Position numbers and translations under genes: made by a program
Notes under the pieces: generated by a model
The model's input: the letters and a program-made list of their open reading frames with translations, nothing else
What the model was told of the DNA's origin: nothing
Databases searched by the model: none
Assembly (NCBI GenBank): GCA_017542145.1
Contig: JAFXXQ010000023.1
Location: 206,655-270,654 of the forward strand
Length of the DNA: 64,000 nucleotides
Direction: 5' to 3'
DNA from: Bacteroidaceae bacterium
GTDB taxonomy: Bacteria > Bacteroidota > Bacteroidia > Bacteroidales > Bacteroidaceae
Shown here: positions 52,545-63,865 of the stretch, piece by piece
Layout: every line of letters begins with the position of its first letter
Position numbering within the stretch: the first letter of the stretch is position 1

Positions 52545-53912
52545 ATGACTATAAAAGAATTGGTGGAACGGGCGAGGATTTATTTCGACATGATGCCCGA
52601 CAAGGGGGACGAGGAGACCATCGTCCGTCAGATAAGCAGCGAGGTGTCGTTCCGCGGCGCTAATCTGTGGGTGCTCATCTGTGCCATTCTTATTGCCTCG
52701 CTGGGGCTGAATGTCAACTCCACGGCAGTCATCATTGGCGCCATGCTCATTTCGCCCCTCATGGGACCTATCATCGGCATGGGGCTTGCGCTGGGAACGT
52801 ACGACCTTGCTCTGCTGGGACGTGCTGCCAAGAATTTCGGCATTGCCACGCTCATCAGCATCCTCACAGCTACGATTTATTTTGCGCTTTCGCCCTTCTC
52901 GGTGGTGCAGAGTGAGTTGCTGGCGCGCACGTCGCCCACGCTCTACGATGTGCTCATTGCTTTCTGCGGTGGTGCTGCGGGCGTCATTGCCCTCTGCACG
53001 GGCGGCAAGGGAAACGTCATTCCTGGCGTAGCTATTGCTACTGCCCTCATGCCACCCCTATGTACGGCGGGCTTTGGACTGGCAACGGGCAATATGCATT
53101 TCTTCTTCGGTGCCTTCTACCTATTCCTTATAAATACTATCTTTATCGCTCTCGCCACATGGTGTGGTGTGCGTCTGCTGCGTTTCCAACAGCACCAACA
53201 CCTCTTGCCCGAACGTTCCCGCATGGCTCGCCGTATTGTGCCAGCCATTATCGTTGTCATCCTTATCCCTGCGGCGCTGACAACAGTCCGAACCGTACGC
53301 GAGAGCGTCTTCGACCGTAACGTCAGCCGTTTCATCAAGGGCGAGCTGACGCAGACGGGTACGCAGATTATCCAGAGCCATGTGGATAAGGAAACGATGA
53401 AGCTTTCGGTGGTGGCTGTGGGGCGCCCCATTGACGAGAACCTTACTGCTGAGGCCCGGCGCCGTATGGAACACTACAGCTTGGGCAAATACGACCTTAG
53501 CATCATTCAGGGAGAGCAAACCGACAGCCTGATGCAGCTGCAGGGCGAGATAAACCGCATGGCTAGTTCGCGCGAGGCTGAGCATCAACGCCTGCTCGAG
53601 CTCTCGGCTGAAGCCAATGCCCTCACCCGCCAACTGGACAGCTATACGCGTTACGAGCGTCTCTCCGTTGCGCTACGTGGCGAACTGAAAGCCCTCTTCC
53701 CGCAAGTGACGTCGCTCAGCCTCTCGCGTACGGCTGAGGCTACCATCCGCGACACGACTTCTGTGCAGCCATACGTCGTTGCCCTTGTCCATACGGCTAT
53801 CGACGACCCCCTGCTGCCTGAGGATGCTCACCGCCTGCGCCAATGGCTGCGAGCACGTACGGATGCCGACAGCCTCGTCGTGGTTACCGTGCATGAAGAA
53901 AACGGAGACTAA
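52545..53912 (+). CDS. DUF389 family membrane protein
   Basis: 455-residue protein of the DUF389 (TIGR00271/TIGR00341) family of unknown function. A cytoplasmic N-terminus (KGDEETIVRQISSEVSFRGA) leads to the conserved core LWVLICAILIASLGLNVNST, AVIIGAMLISPLMGPIIGMG and GVIALCTGGKGNVIPGVAIA-TALMPPLCTAGFGLA, with about six helices. The C-terminal 200 residues form a soluble domain with a coiled-coil-like stretch (MQLQGEINRMASSREAEHQR). ATG 52545 is preferred to a TTG at 52533. Confidence 0.85.
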   Translation: MTIKELVERARIYFDMMPDKGDEETIVRQISSEVSFRGANLWVLICAILIASLGLNVNSTAVIIGAMLISPLMGPIIGMGLALGTYDLALLGRAAKNFGIATLISILTATIYFALSPFSVVQSELLARTSPTLYDVLIAFCGGAAGVIALCTGGKGNVIPGVAIATALMPPLCTAGFGLATGNMHFFFGAFYLFLINTIFIALATWCGVRLLRFQQHQHLLPERSRMARRIVPAIIVVILIPAALTTVRTVRESVFDRNVSRFIKGELTQTGTQIIQSHVDKETMKLSVVAVGRPIDENLTAEARRRMEHYSLGKYDLSIIQGEQTDSLMQLQGEINRMASSREAEHQRLLELSAEANALTRQLDSYTRYERLSVALRGELKALFPQVTSLSLSRTAEATIRDTTSVQPYVVALVHTAIDDPLLPEDAHRLRQWLRARTDADSLVVVTVHEENGD

Positions 53913-53915
53913 AAC

Positions 53916-53946
53916 TTGCACGTGTCGAAAAGATGTATTATCTTCG
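53916..53946 (+). promoter_or_regulatory. predicted promoter of the atp operon
   Basis: TTG (53916-53918), 20 bp, TATCTTCG (53939-53946). The leader of about 160 nt contains a duplicated 33-bp segment. Confidence 0.55.
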
Positions 53947-53969
53947 CGGCGTAAAAGAAAGAAAAGTCA

Positions 53970-54035
53970 ATCGTCAATAGTCAAGAAGCCAATTGCATTT
54001 TGATCGTCAATAGTCAAGAAGCCAATTGCATTTTG
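53970..54035 (+). repeat. exact tandem duplication of 33 bp in the atpD leader
   Basis: Two identical copies (53970-54002 and 54003-54035), each starting ATCGTCAATAGTCAAGAAGC and ending CAATTGCATTTTG. The unit is itself spacer-like (GTCAATnGTCAA) low-complexity DNA. Confidence 0.9.
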
Positions 54036-54063
54036 CGGCCATGCCGCACGCGCTTAGACGTAA

Positions 54064-55847
<1,784 letters not shown>

Positions 55848-55871
55848 ATTTAGGTTAGAGTTGATGAACTG

Positions 55872-56936
55872 ATGAAGAGGATTGGACTTTTGCTGTTGAT
55901 GGTGCTAATGATGTTGCCGCTGGAAGTTTTTTCCGGCGAAACAGAAGCTACAGCTGCGGCTGACCTCGACATGCAGGAGTACCTTTTTGGCCATATAGGT
56001 GATGCGTATGAGTGGCACATCACTACGGTGAATGGCAGGCCTGTCAGTATTCCTTTGCCTGTCATTGTCCGTTCAAAGACTACGGGCTGGCATATTTTCT
56101 CCTCGCACCATATAGAAGAAGGGGAGGAGTATGAAGGAATGTTTATCTCGCAGGAGGAGAAGTACAACGGTAAAGTAGTGGAGCGTGCTGCCGATGGCTC
56201 TCTTGTGCGTCCTTTCGACATCAGTATCACAAAGAATGTTTTTAGTCTGATAATAAACAGCACCTTAATCTTGCTGCTCGTGCTCAGTACCGCGCGCTGG
56301 TACCGCCGTCACGACGTGCTCAAGGAGACGCCTAAAGGTCTTGTCGGTATCATGGAGATGCTTATCGTGATGGTGGAGGACGATGTCATAAAGGAAGGAG
56401 TGGGGAAGGACTATAAGCGTTATTCGCCCTACCTGTTGACGGCGTTCTTCTTCATCTTCATCAATAACCTGATGGGTATTGTGCCCATTTTCCCAGGTGG
56501 TGCAAACTTGACGGGAAACATTGCCATTACGTTGGTGCTGGCCGTCTGCACCTTCCTTGCTGTCAATCTGTTCGGTAATAGGCACTATTGGAAGGATATT
56601 CTGTGGCCTGATGTGCCTGTATTCCTTAAAGCACCGCTGCCGCTGATGCCGTTGATTGAGATTATCGGCATGTTTACCAAGCCATTCAGCTTGATGATAC
56701 GTCTTTTTGCCAACATCATGGCGGGACATTGTATGCTGCTGGGCGTTGTTGCCGTTATCTTCATTACGGCTAAGATGGGGCCCGTTATTAATGGTTCACT
56801 CAGTGTGATAGCCGTGTTGTTTGGTGTGTTTATGGATGTGTTGGAATGTCTTGTCGCTTTCCTGCAGGCATACGTGTTTACCATGTTAAGTGCCGTGTTT
56901 ATCGGCATGAGCCGTCAGGAGGTGGAGGAAGGTTAA
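55872..56936 (+). CDS. atpB: Fo-ATPase subunit a with periplasmic N-terminal extension
   Basis: Proton-channel subunit, 354 residues. A signal peptide (MKRIGLLLLMVLMMLPLEVFSG) and about 100 periplasmic residues (including YLFGHIGDAYEWHITTVNG) precede the membrane domain, an arrangement typical of Bacteroidetes. The essential arginine is in FSLMIRLFANIMAGH. The last helix pair is FLQAYVFTMLSAVFIG. Confidence 0.95.
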   Translation: MKRIGLLLLMVLMMLPLEVFSGETEATAAADLDMQEYLFGHIGDAYEWHITTVNGRPVSIPLPVIVRSKTTGWHIFSSHHIEEGEEYEGMFISQEEKYNGKVVERAADGSLVRPFDISITKNVFSLIINSTLILLLVLSTARWYRRHDVLKETPKGLVGIMEMLIVMVEDDVIKEGVGKDYKRYSPYLLTAFFFIFINNLMGIVPIFPGGANLTGNIAITLVLAVCTFLAVNLFGNRHYWKDILWPDVPVFLKAPLPLMPLIEIIGMFTKPFSLMIRLFANIMAGHCMLLGVVAVIFITAKMGPVINGSLSVIAVLFGVFMDVLECLVAFLQAYVFTMLSAVFIGMSRQEVEEG

Positions 56937-56991
56937 TGGTTAGGGATAAAAATTAAAAACAATATAAGTTAAATAGTAAAACTAAAAAATT

Positions 56992-57246
56992 ATGTTATCA
57001 GCAATCGTACTTCAGGCAGCCGGTGGTGCTGCTCTCGGAACAGCAGGAATTGCCATCAGTGCAGCTCTCGCAGCTTTTGCAGGCGCCTTTGGCATAGGTA
57101 AAATCGGTAAGGCTACGATGGAGGCTTCGGCACGTCAGCCCGAGTCGGCTAATGGCTATCGTCTGACAGCCATCATTGTTGCTGCTCTCGTCGAGGGAGC
57201 CTCATTGTTTGCTATCCTCGTTTGTCTTCTGGCACTCAACAAGTAA
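56992..57246 (+). CDS. atpE: Fo-ATPase subunit c
   Basis: 84-residue hairpin of the rotor ring. The loop ARQPES follows helix 1; the ion-binding acid is the Glu in AALVEGASLFAI. Na+-type c subunits have a Gln in helix 1 and Ser or Thr after the Glu; here those places are Ile and Gly, so H+ coupling is inferred despite the sodium pumps nearby. Confidence 0.95.
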   Translation: MLSAIVLQAAGGAALGTAGIAISAALAAFAGAFGIGKIGKATMEASARQPESANGYRLTAIIVAALVEGASLFAILVCLLALNK

Positions 57247-57249
57247 GCC

Positions 57250-57741
57250 ATGTCGCTCGTAACCCCTGATTTCGGTCTGCTCGTGTGGATGACCGTCATC
57301 TTCGCCATTTTGTTCTTTATTCTGGCGAAGTTCGGTTTCCCCATTATCACCGGCATGGTGAACAAGCGGAGCGACTACATCGGGAAATCCCTTGAGTCGG
57401 CTCGCGAGGCCCAACGTAAGGTAGATGCTCTTGCTGATGAGCAGAAACGCCTCATCGACGAGACGAAGCGTGAGCAGAGCCGAATCCTCAACGAGGCGGC
57501 TCAGACACGCGACGACATCCTTAAGGAGGCTCGTCAACAGGCTCATACTGAGGCTGAGACCATCCTCGCACAAGCTCGTGAGGATATTGAGGCTCAACGC
57601 GAAACGGCTCTTCGTGATGTGCGCCGTCAGGTAGCAGAACTCTCCGTGGAGGTCGCCGAGAAACTCGTCAGGGGCTCACTCTCCGATGACGAGAAGGCCG
57701 AAGAACTGATAGGGAAACTCATTGACGAAGCTGCGCGATGA
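57250..57741 (+). CDS. atpF: Fo-ATPase subunit b
   Basis: Peripheral stalk subunit, 163 residues: one N-terminal membrane helix (LVWMTVIFAILFFILAKFGF) then a long charged helix (KSLESAREAQRKVDALADEQ). Three bp after atpE and overlapping atpH by ATGA. Confidence 0.95.
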   Translation: MSLVTPDFGLLVWMTVIFAILFFILAKFGFPIITGMVNKRSDYIGKSLESAREAQRKVDALADEQKRLIDETKREQSRILNEAAQTRDDILKEARQQAHTEAETILAQAREDIEAQRETALRDVRRQVAELSVEVAEKLVRGSLSDDEKAEELIGKLIDEAAR

Positions 57742-58253
57742 ACAGTGGATTGGTAGCCAACCGTTATGCCCGTGCCCTGCTGGTGTTTGCACATCAGCAG
57801 AATGCACTTGAGCGTGTCCATGCTGATGTGCTGCGGCTCCAGAAAGCACTTCAGGAGGAACTCGCTCATTCAGGCAACGATGGTATCCTTGCTACCTGTA
57901 TTCCCCAGCTTGGCCCTGAAGTGCAACAGTTCCTGCGTGTGGTGGCGATGAACGGACGAGCCGATAATCTTCCGGCTATGTTGCGGCAATTCCTGATTCA
58001 CTATAATCAGGAAAAGGGGATAGCGACGGCTTCGCTGGTTTCTGCAGCCCCTTTGCCTTCGCTCGAAAAGAAGTTGCTGGCGCTGCTTCACGACAAAGGC
58101 TACACCGATGTGGACTTCACCACCAGCATCGACCCCTCCCTTATCGGCGGTTTCATCCTCCAGATAGAGGACCAGCGTCTCGATGCCTCCCTTGCTTCCC
58201 AATTGAAGCTTCTGAAAAAAGAGTTAGAAGACCGCAACCGCAGGATAATCTAA
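57738..58253 (+). CDS. atpH: F1-ATPase delta subunit
   Basis: Stalk cap subunit, 171 residues. NSGLVANRYARALLVFAHQQ and the C-terminal VDFTTSIDPSLIGGFILQIE, DQRLDASLASQLKLLKKEL identify the OSCP/delta family. Translationally coupled to atpF. Confidence 0.93.
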   Translation: MNSGLVANRYARALLVFAHQQNALERVHADVLRLQKALQEELAHSGNDGILATCIPQLGPEVQQFLRVVAMNGRADNLPAMLRQFLIHYNQEKGIATASLVSAAPLPSLEKKLLALLHDKGYTDVDFTTSIDPSLIGGFILQIEDQRLDASLASQLKLLKKELEDRNRRII

Positions 58254-58292
58254 TGACCTTTATGATCATAAAGTCCCTAATGACTTAAAAGA

Positions 58293-59891
58293 ATGGAACA
58301 GATAAAACCAAGCGAGATATCAGAAGTGCTACTGCGGCAATTGCAGGGCGTTGACCTTAGCGTCGGTTATGAGGAAGTAGGCCAGGTGCTGCAGGTGAGC
58401 GACGGTGTCGTCCGTCTCAGCGGCCTCACCCATGCCGAGGCTGGCGAGTTGTTGGAGTTTGATAACGGGCTAATGGCCGTCGTAATGAACCTTGAGGAAG
58501 ACAACGTTGGTGCTGTGCTGCTTGGCCCTACCGACCGTATTGAGGAGGGTATGACAGCCCACCGTACACGCCGCATAGCCTCCATCGAAGTAGGCGAGAA
58601 GATGGTGGGTCGTGTCGTTGATCCTCTCGGCCATCCTCTTGACGGGAAGGGCGTAATACTCGGTGAGAAGTTTGAGATGCCTCTTGAACGTAAGGCTCCG
58701 GGCGTCATCTATCGACAGCCTGTCAGCGAGCCTCTCCAGACGGGCCTAAAGGCTATTGATGCCATGATTCCCATCGGACGCGGACAGCGTGAGCTCATCA
58801 TTGGCGACCGTCAGACCGGCAAGACCGCTATAGCCATCGATACTATTATCAACCAGCGTGCCAACTTCGAGGCGGGACGTCCCGTCTATTGCATCTATGT
58901 GGCTATAGGACAAAAGGGGTCAACCGTGGCTGGTATCGTTGAGACGTTGCGCAAACGTGGAGCGATGGACTACACGATTGTCGTCAGTGCCACGGCTGCC
59001 GACCCTGCCGCCCTCCAGTATTATGCTCCTTTTGCCGGGGCTGCTATTGGTGAGTATTTCCGTGACACAGGGCGTCATGCTCTTGTGGTTTATGACGACC
59101 TCTCCAAGCAGGCCGTAGCCTATCGCGAGGTCTCGCTGGTTTTGCGCCGCCCCTCTGGCCGCGAGGCCTACCCTGGTGATATCTTCTACCTCCACAGCCG
59201 CTTGCTGGAGCGTGCCGCAAAGATAATCAATCAGCAGGAGGTGGCCGAAAAGATGAACGACCTACCTGAGAGTCTGCGCGGCCGGGTGCGTCCCGGTGGC
59301 TCCCTTACGGCTCTTCCTATCATAGAGACCCAGGCGGGCGACGTTGCTGCCTATATCCCTACAAACGTCATCTCTATTACCGACGGACAGATATTCCTCG
59401 AAACCGACCTCTTCAATCAGGGCTTCCGACCTGCTATTAATGTGGGTATCAGTGTCAGCCGTGTTGGTGGAAGTGCTCAGGTAAAGAGCATGAAGAAGGT
59501 AGCTGGTACACTGAAGATAGACCAGGCGCAGTATCGCGAATTAGAGTCGTTCACCAAATTCTCCAGCGATATGGATACCGTCACCAGCCTCACCATCGAC
59601 AAGGGACGCAAGAACAACCAACTTCTCATTCAGCCCCAGTATAGTCCCATGCCAGTAGGTGAGCAGGTAGCCATCCTTTATTGCGGTACGCGTGGCCTGA
59701 TGAAGGACATCTCCGTCAGCCGTGTGCAGGAGTTCCAGACAGAATTTCTCAACCGTATGCGCCTCATGCACCGTGCCGATGCCCTCGAACCCCTTGCCGC
59801 AGGGCGCATTGACGCTGACATCCAGCGCATCATCGAAACCGTTGCTGCCGAGGTCATCCAGCGCATTAAAGTAAAAGAAGAGGTGGAGTAG
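58293..59891 (+). CDS. atpA: F1-ATPase alpha subunit
   Basis: Non-catalytic nucleotide-binding subunit, 532 residues. Walker [16 protein letters not shown], the segment [20 protein letters not shown] and [20 protein letters not shown] are signatures. It starts 39 bp after atpH and ends one base before the atpG start. Confidence 0.98.
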   Translation: MEQIKPSEISEVLLRQLQGVDLSVGYEEVGQVLQVSDGVVRLSGLTHAEAGELLEFDNGLMAVVMNLEEDNVGAVLLGPTDRIEEGMTAHRTRRIASIEVGEKMVGRVVDPLGHPLDGKGVILGEKFEMPLERKAPGVIYRQPVSEPLQTGLKAIDAMIPIGRGQRELIIGDRQTGKTAIAIDTIINQRANFEAGRPVYCIYVAIGQKGSTVAGIVETLRKRGAMDYTIVVSATAADPAALQYYAPFAGAAIGEYFRDTGRHALVVYDDLSKQAVAYREVSLVLRRPSGREAYPGDIFYLHSRLLERAAKIINQQEVAEKMNDLPESLRGRVRPGGSLTALPIIETQAGDVAAYIPTNVISITDGQIFLETDLFNQGFRPAINVGISVSRVGGSAQVKSMKKVAGTLKIDQAQYRELESFTKFSSDMDTVTSLTIDKGRKNNQLLIQPQYSPMPVGEQVAILYCGTRGLMKDISVSRVQEFQTEFLNRMRLMHRADALEPLAAGRIDADIQRIIETVAAEVIQRIKVKEEVE

Positions 59892-59892
59892 A

Positions 59893-60876
59893 ATGGCAAG
59901 TCTGAAGGAAATAAAGACCCGCATTGCTTCGGTGCGGAACACGCTGAAGATTACTTCCGCCATGAAGATGGTGGCTGCTGCCAAACTTCATCATGCCCAG
60001 CAAATCACTGTCGGCATGCAGCCCTATGAGGAACAGCTTCACGCCATTCTTAATAACCTTCTTGCCTCGCAGCAGGTAATGGAAACCTTCGATAGTGCTC
60101 TTGTGGCAGATAAGGAGGGTTTTACAACGCAGACCCTGCCCGTCAAGGGCGACGCGAAGCGTGTGGCCATAGTTGCCTTTTCTTCAAATAGTTCACTTTG
60201 CGGAGGGTTCAACTCAAACGCCATTCGTCAGTTGACAACCATCGTTAAAAACCTCCGCGAGCATGGCTTCCAGACGGCCGACATCGACCTTTATACCATA
60301 GGACGAAAGATATCCGATGCAGCCCGACGTATGGGATTCAGCCCCATTGTGACAACGGAGGACGAGGATACAAGACTGGAGCATCAGGCGCTTGTTGAGC
60401 ATCCAAATTATGACGATGCAGCCTTCTTGGCTCAGCGGCTTATCAAGTCGTTTGCCGACGACCACGTCGATCAAATTGTTCTCGTCTATAATCACTACGC
60501 CTCCACCGCCTCCCAGCCTTCGGTCTACGAGAACTACCTTCCCCTTGTTCTTCCCCGTCCTTCCAGAATCTCTAATCCCTCATCCCCTGTCAATCTTCAA
60601 TCTTCAGCCATTCCCGATACCGACTCCTACTGTATCCTCGAGCCTTCCGGCACTGAGGTTTTGCAATCCCTGCTGCCCAAGGTGTTGTTGCTGAAGATTT
60701 ACTCTGTTCTTCTCGATACCAATGCTGCTGAGCATGCTGCCCGCACGGTAGCCATGCAGATAGCCTCCGACAACGCCCAGAAACTCCTCGACGAACTCAC
60801 CCTCCAGTACAATAAGAGCCGTCAGCAGAAAATCACAGCCGAAATCCTCGACATCGTCGGCGGCCTCCAAAGGTGA
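59893..60876 (+). CDS. atpG: F1-ATPase gamma subunit with spacer-like insertion
   Basis: Central rotor shaft, 327 residues, longer than the usual 285-295. N-terminal coiled coil MASLKEIKTRIASVRNTLKI, TSAMKMVAAAKLHHAQ; C-terminal helix LLDELTLQYNKSRQQKITAE. Between NYLPLVLP and SYCILEPSGTEVLQ there is an extra stretch RPSRISNPSSPVNLQSSAIP, whose DNA contains CAATCTTCAATCTTCA, the reverse complement of the pattern inserted in patB. Last gene of the operon. Confidence 0.95.
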   Translation: MASLKEIKTRIASVRNTLKITSAMKMVAAAKLHHAQQITVGMQPYEEQLHAILNNLLASQQVMETFDSALVADKEGFTTQTLPVKGDAKRVAIVAFSSNSSLCGGFNSNAIRQLTTIVKNLREHGFQTADIDLYTIGRKISDAARRMGFSPIVTTEDEDTRLEHQALVEHPNYDDAAFLAQRLIKSFADDHVDQIVLVYNHYASTASQPSVYENYLPLVLPRPSRISNPSSPVNLQSSAIPDTDSYCILEPSGTEVLQSLLPKVLLLKIYSVLLDTNAAEHAARTVAMQIASDNAQKLLDELTLQYNKSRQQKITAEILDIVGGLQR

Positions 60877-61091
60877 CAGAAATCGCTTTTTGACTACCTG
60901 GAAAAAAGTTATCCACTTTCTCGTTTTTTCCCGAAGGGGTTTGCACCATTCCGTTTACCTTCCTATACATAAAAGAACCCTTTTTTATTTTACTATAAAA
61001 AAGTCGAAACGTCGTTTATCTCCCCCCCTTCTGTATAGATGTACGGGAGACGTAACGAGGAATCGATTCGTGGGACGATGTGGTGCTGGAT
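60877..61091. other. gap between atpG and a convergent lipoprotein gene
   Basis: 215 bp with A/T runs and no clear hairpin or open frame; I see no terminator strong enough to call. Confidence 0.4.
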
Positions 61092-62231
61092 TTATTCCGA
61101 CTTGACAAAGATGGCGTAGTAGGTGGTGTTGTCGGCTTCGACGATGCTGCCGGGGGCGAGGTAGCCGTCTACCTGGTCTGGGATGGTGTTCCAACCGATG
61201 AAGGTGGTGCCTTCGCCCTCTTCATTGGATTTGTTGGTGTTGGTATCTAGCATGGGGAGTATTGTGAGACAGCCCCAAAGAGATTCAATGGTATTTACAA
61301 CCTCGCCCTTTGACAGGAACCGAAGAGTGACGGGGGAGGCAAGGAAGGAATAGGTGTCGAGGGCGCTGATGCCGACATCGATGGTGTTGTCCTTACCGCA
61401 AATGATGCCGTAGAAGTCGCTTGTGCTGGTTATGTCGGTGTGAAGTGTCCAAAGATTGAAACTGTTGATGACCTGCTGAAGATTCCATGCCGTGGCCTGT
61501 TGGGGCATGGCGCATGTGGTGAGTGCCAGTGGAGCCAAACGGTTGCCGCTGCGGCGCAGATAGCGTCCGTTGCTTAACTGGATGAGCCAGCGCCCTGCGG
61601 CGCTACCCCGTTCCAACGACTTTGCACGGAAAAGGCGCCAAGGGTTTACGTCACTGCGAACGATGCTTTTGGCCGTTTGTGGCTTGGCCGTACTGCCGCT
61701 CCAAAAGAGGGTAGAGTTATCGTCCAATGGGCGGGAGACAATAATGTACATGCCATCGGCCGGTGCAATGAAGGCACGGGGAGTGAAGTCGTGGGGAGTG
61801 TCGGAAACAGCGTCGGCCTGTTTTTCGTTGATAACGTATTTACCTTTTAATATATTAATAATCTCAGAGCGGTGCAGACCGTTGTAGTTCGAAGTGGTGT
61901 AGCTGATGAATGAGCCGTCGAAGTTGATGTTGTCGATTTCAGAGTCGGTAGAGTAGGAGGCGAAGAAATCCTCCGCATGCTCGGTCTTCTCGAAGATGAG
62001 CTGGATGTCTACGCTAGTGACGGTATCGGCATCGAGGTTGTACTGCACCTGAACCCGCGCCGTGTCGCCTGCCATCACATAGAGGATAGCGGTGTCGCTG
62101 ACGGCATAGCTCTCTTTGTCGCCGATAGGGACGACACGTCCCCCCACCTCTTCCACACAGGAGGTGAACACAACGACTGCCAGCATCAGCGCCGGCAGTA
62201 GCCGCTTACTCAGACGGTAAAGGGACAACAA
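61092..62231 (-). CDS. large lipoprotein of unknown function
   Basis: About 379 residues. A basic N-terminus and helix (LLPALMLAVVVFTSC) give a lipobox with Cys25. The body is beta-rich, with SYAVSDTAILYVMAGDTARV, AEDFFASYSTDSEIDNINFD, RWLIQLSNGRYLRRSGNRLA and a C-terminal AFVKSE-like end (YYAIFVKSE). An LSNGRYLRR segment suggests a ricin- or fascin-like beta-trefoil element, weakly. No ATG opens the frame: TTG 62231, TTG 62228 or ATG 62186 are the options, and I keep the longest. Downstream partner of the small membrane protein gene. Confidence 0.65.
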   Translation of the reverse strand: MLSLYRLSKRLLPALMLAVVVFTSCVEEVGGRVVPIGDKESYAVSDTAILYVMAGDTARVQVQYNLDADTVTSVDIQLIFEKTEHAEDFFASYSTDSEIDNINFDGSFISYTTSNYNGLHRSEIINILKGKYVINEKQADAVSDTPHDFTPRAFIAPADGMYIIVSRPLDDNSTLFWSGSTAKPQTAKSIVRSDVNPWRLFRAKSLERGSAAGRWLIQLSNGRYLRRSGNRLAPLALTTCAMPQQATAWNLQQVINSFNLWTLHTDITSTSDFYGIICGKDNTIDVGISALDTYSFLASPVTLRFLSKGEVVNTIESLWGCLTILPMLDTNTNKSNEEGEGTTFIGWNTIPDQVDGYLAPGSIVEADNTTYYAIFVKSE

Positions 62232-62240
62232 CCTGACGAA

Positions 62241-62414
62241 CTACTGGTGCTTTTTGTTCAGAATAATATAGACAATGATGCCTATAATGATAAGCGCAAC
62301 GCCGCCAAACTGGACTCCGTTGATATTGTTCCAACCCATGAAATAGCTGAGGATGAGAGCAATGGAGCCGAGAATCATCAGGATAATGCCGAGATTTTGG
62401 AGAAAACCTTTCAT
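62241..62414 (-). CDS. small two-helix membrane protein
   Basis: 57 residues, MKGFLQNLGIILMILGSIAL then ILSYFMGWNNINGVQFGGVA and LIIIGIIVYIILNKKHQ. Two membrane helices with a short polar turn and a basic C-terminus. Small proteins of this type are widespread in Bacteroidales; function unknown. The longer frame upstream covers leader DNA. Likely in one unit with the lipoprotein gene 9 bp downstream. Confidence 0.7.
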   Translation of the reverse strand: MKGFLQNLGIILMILGSIALILSYFMGWNNINGVQFGGVALIIIGIIVYIILNKKHQ

Positions 62415-62545
62415 AATTTTGCTATAGCTTTTTAAGTTTCGTGGTGCAAAATAACGCATAATTCTTGAAACTCTCAAATCTTTTGGCATAAAAATGCGTG
62501 AAAGACCTGAAAAAGTGCTTTTCCTAGAAAAAACTGGCTGGAAAG

Positions 62546-62577
62546 TTTGGAGGTTATGGGAAAAAGCAGTAATTTTG
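62546..62577 (+). promoter_or_regulatory. predicted promoter of rpsF-rpsR-rplI
   Basis: TTTG (62546-62549), 20 bp, TAATTTTG (62570-62577). The leader of about 55 nt contains CCGCGC...CGG elements that could belong to an S6:S18 autoregulatory RNA, which I cannot confirm. Confidence 0.6.
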
Positions 62578-62635
62578 CCGCGCTTTTTTCGGAAAAGGCG
62601 AAAAAGCAATAGTATTAACCCTTAAAAACAGTGTA

Positions 62636-62983
62636 ATGAACCAGTACGAAACCGTTTTCATTTTGACTCCCGTTTTGTCTGATGCTCAGATGAAGGAAGC
62701 GGTAGACAAGTTCAGAGGTATTCTCACCGCCGAGGGCGCCGAGATTATCAATGAAGAGCACTGGGGTATGAAGAAACTCGCTTACCCCATTGAGAAGAAG
62801 ACGACCGGCTTCTACGAACTCATCGAGTTCAAGGCAGAGCCCACGGTCATCGAGAAACTTGAAGTGAATTTCCGTCGTGACGAGCGCGTCATCCGCTACC
62901 TCACCGTCAAGATGGAGAAGTATGCAGCCCAGTACGCCGAGAAGCGTCGCAGTCTTAAACAAACTAAATCAGAGGAGGCTTAA
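62636..62983 (+). CDS. rpsF: 30S ribosomal protein S6
   Basis: 115 residues, [20 protein letters not shown] and [20 protein letters not shown] are standard. Partner of S18 in the 30S platform. Two bp to rpsR. Confidence 0.98.
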   Translation: MNQYETVFILTPVLSDAQMKEAVDKFRGILTAEGAEIINEEHWGMKKLAYPIEKKTTGFYELIEFKAEPTVIEKLEVNFRRDERVIRYLTVKMEKYAAQYAEKRRSLKQTKSEEA

Positions 62984-62985
62984 TC

Positions 62986-63255
62986 ATGGCACAGGAACAA
63001 GGTGAAATCCGTTATCTCACTCCCCCCGTAGTAGATAAGAAGCGTAAGAAATACTGCCGTTTCAAGAAAAGTGGCATTAAGTACATCGACTATAAGGACC
63101 CTGAGTTCTTGAAGAAGTTCCTCAATGAGCAGGGTAAGATTCTGCCCCGTCGCATCACTGGCACTTCGCTGAAGTATCAGCGCCGTGTTGCTCAGGCTGT
63201 CAAGCGTGCCCGTCATCTGGCACTGCTGCCATTCGTAACCGATATGATGAAGTAA
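62986..63255 (+). CDS. rpsR: 30S ribosomal protein S18
   Basis: 89 residues; [20 protein letters not shown] and [20 protein letters not shown] are diagnostic. Its start follows a GGAGG that doubles as the end of rpsF. The cysteine in [10 protein letters not shown] is a single remnant of the zinc type. Confidence 0.98.
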   Translation: MAQEQGEIRYLTPPVVDKKRKKYCRFKKSGIKYIDYKDPEFLKKFLNEQGKILPRRITGTSLKYQRRVAQAVKRARHLALLPFVTDMMK

Positions 63256-63276
63256 TTAAAGTAAGGAGGACTAGAT

Positions 63277-63744
63277 ATGCAGATCATTTTGATTGAAGAC
63301 GTTCAGGGCCTCGGCTACAAGAACGACATCGTAACAGTGAAGGACGGCTACGGCCGCAACTATCTCATCCCCCAGCACAAGGGCATCGTGGCTACGGAAA
63401 GCGCCAAGAAGGTGCTTGCCGAGAACCTGCGTCAGCGCGCTCACAAACTGGCTGCCATCAAGAAGGCTGCCGAAGAGCTTGCTGCCCGCATCGAGCCCCT
63501 GTCACTCACCATTGCCGCCAAGGTCAGCGAGGCTGGCACACTGTATGCCGCCGTCGGTGCAGCTCAGGTGGCTGCCGAAATCAACCGTCAGGGCTACGAA
63601 GTAGATGCCAAGCAGGTCATCGTCAAGGAACCCGCTAAGGAACTTGGCCACTACGTGGCAACTGTCAACCTTCATCGTGAGGTTTCCGTCGAAGTTCCCT
63701 TCGAGGTGGTTGCTGAAGGCGAAGAGGCTCCCGCTGCTGAGTAA
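63277..63744 (+). CDS. rplI: 50S ribosomal protein L9
   Basis: 155 residues, MQIILIEDVQGLGYKNDIVT then VKDGYGRNYLIPQHKGIVAT. An acidic tail (EVVAEGEEAPAAE) ends it. The start is preceded by AAGGAGG at 8 nt, a textbook Shine-Dalgarno site. Followed by a 36-bp perfect palindrome. Confidence 0.98.
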   Translation: MQIILIEDVQGLGYKNDIVTVKDGYGRNYLIPQHKGIVATESAKKVLAENLRQRAHKLAAIKKAAEELAARIEPLSLTIAAKVSEAGTLYAAVGAAQVAAEINRQGYEVDAKQVIVKEPAKELGHYVATVNLHREVSVEVPFEVVAEGEEAPAAE

Positions 63745-63785
63745 ACAGCTGGAAGCGTCCTTGTAAAGGACGAAAAACCGATACC

Positions 63786-63821
63786 CATCCGGGGGTGCCG
63801 CGATCGCGGCACCCCCGGATG
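63786..63821. terminator. 36-bp perfect palindrome after rplI
   Basis: CATCCGGGGGTGCCGCGA and its exact complement with no unpaired loop (centre CGATCG). It lacks a T tract, but its place and stability suggest a transcript end or a barrier between rplI and the IS element. Confidence 0.65.
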
Positions 63822-63865
63822 CTATGTCCATCCCGCACCATTCGTAAAGTCGTATAAAATTTGGT

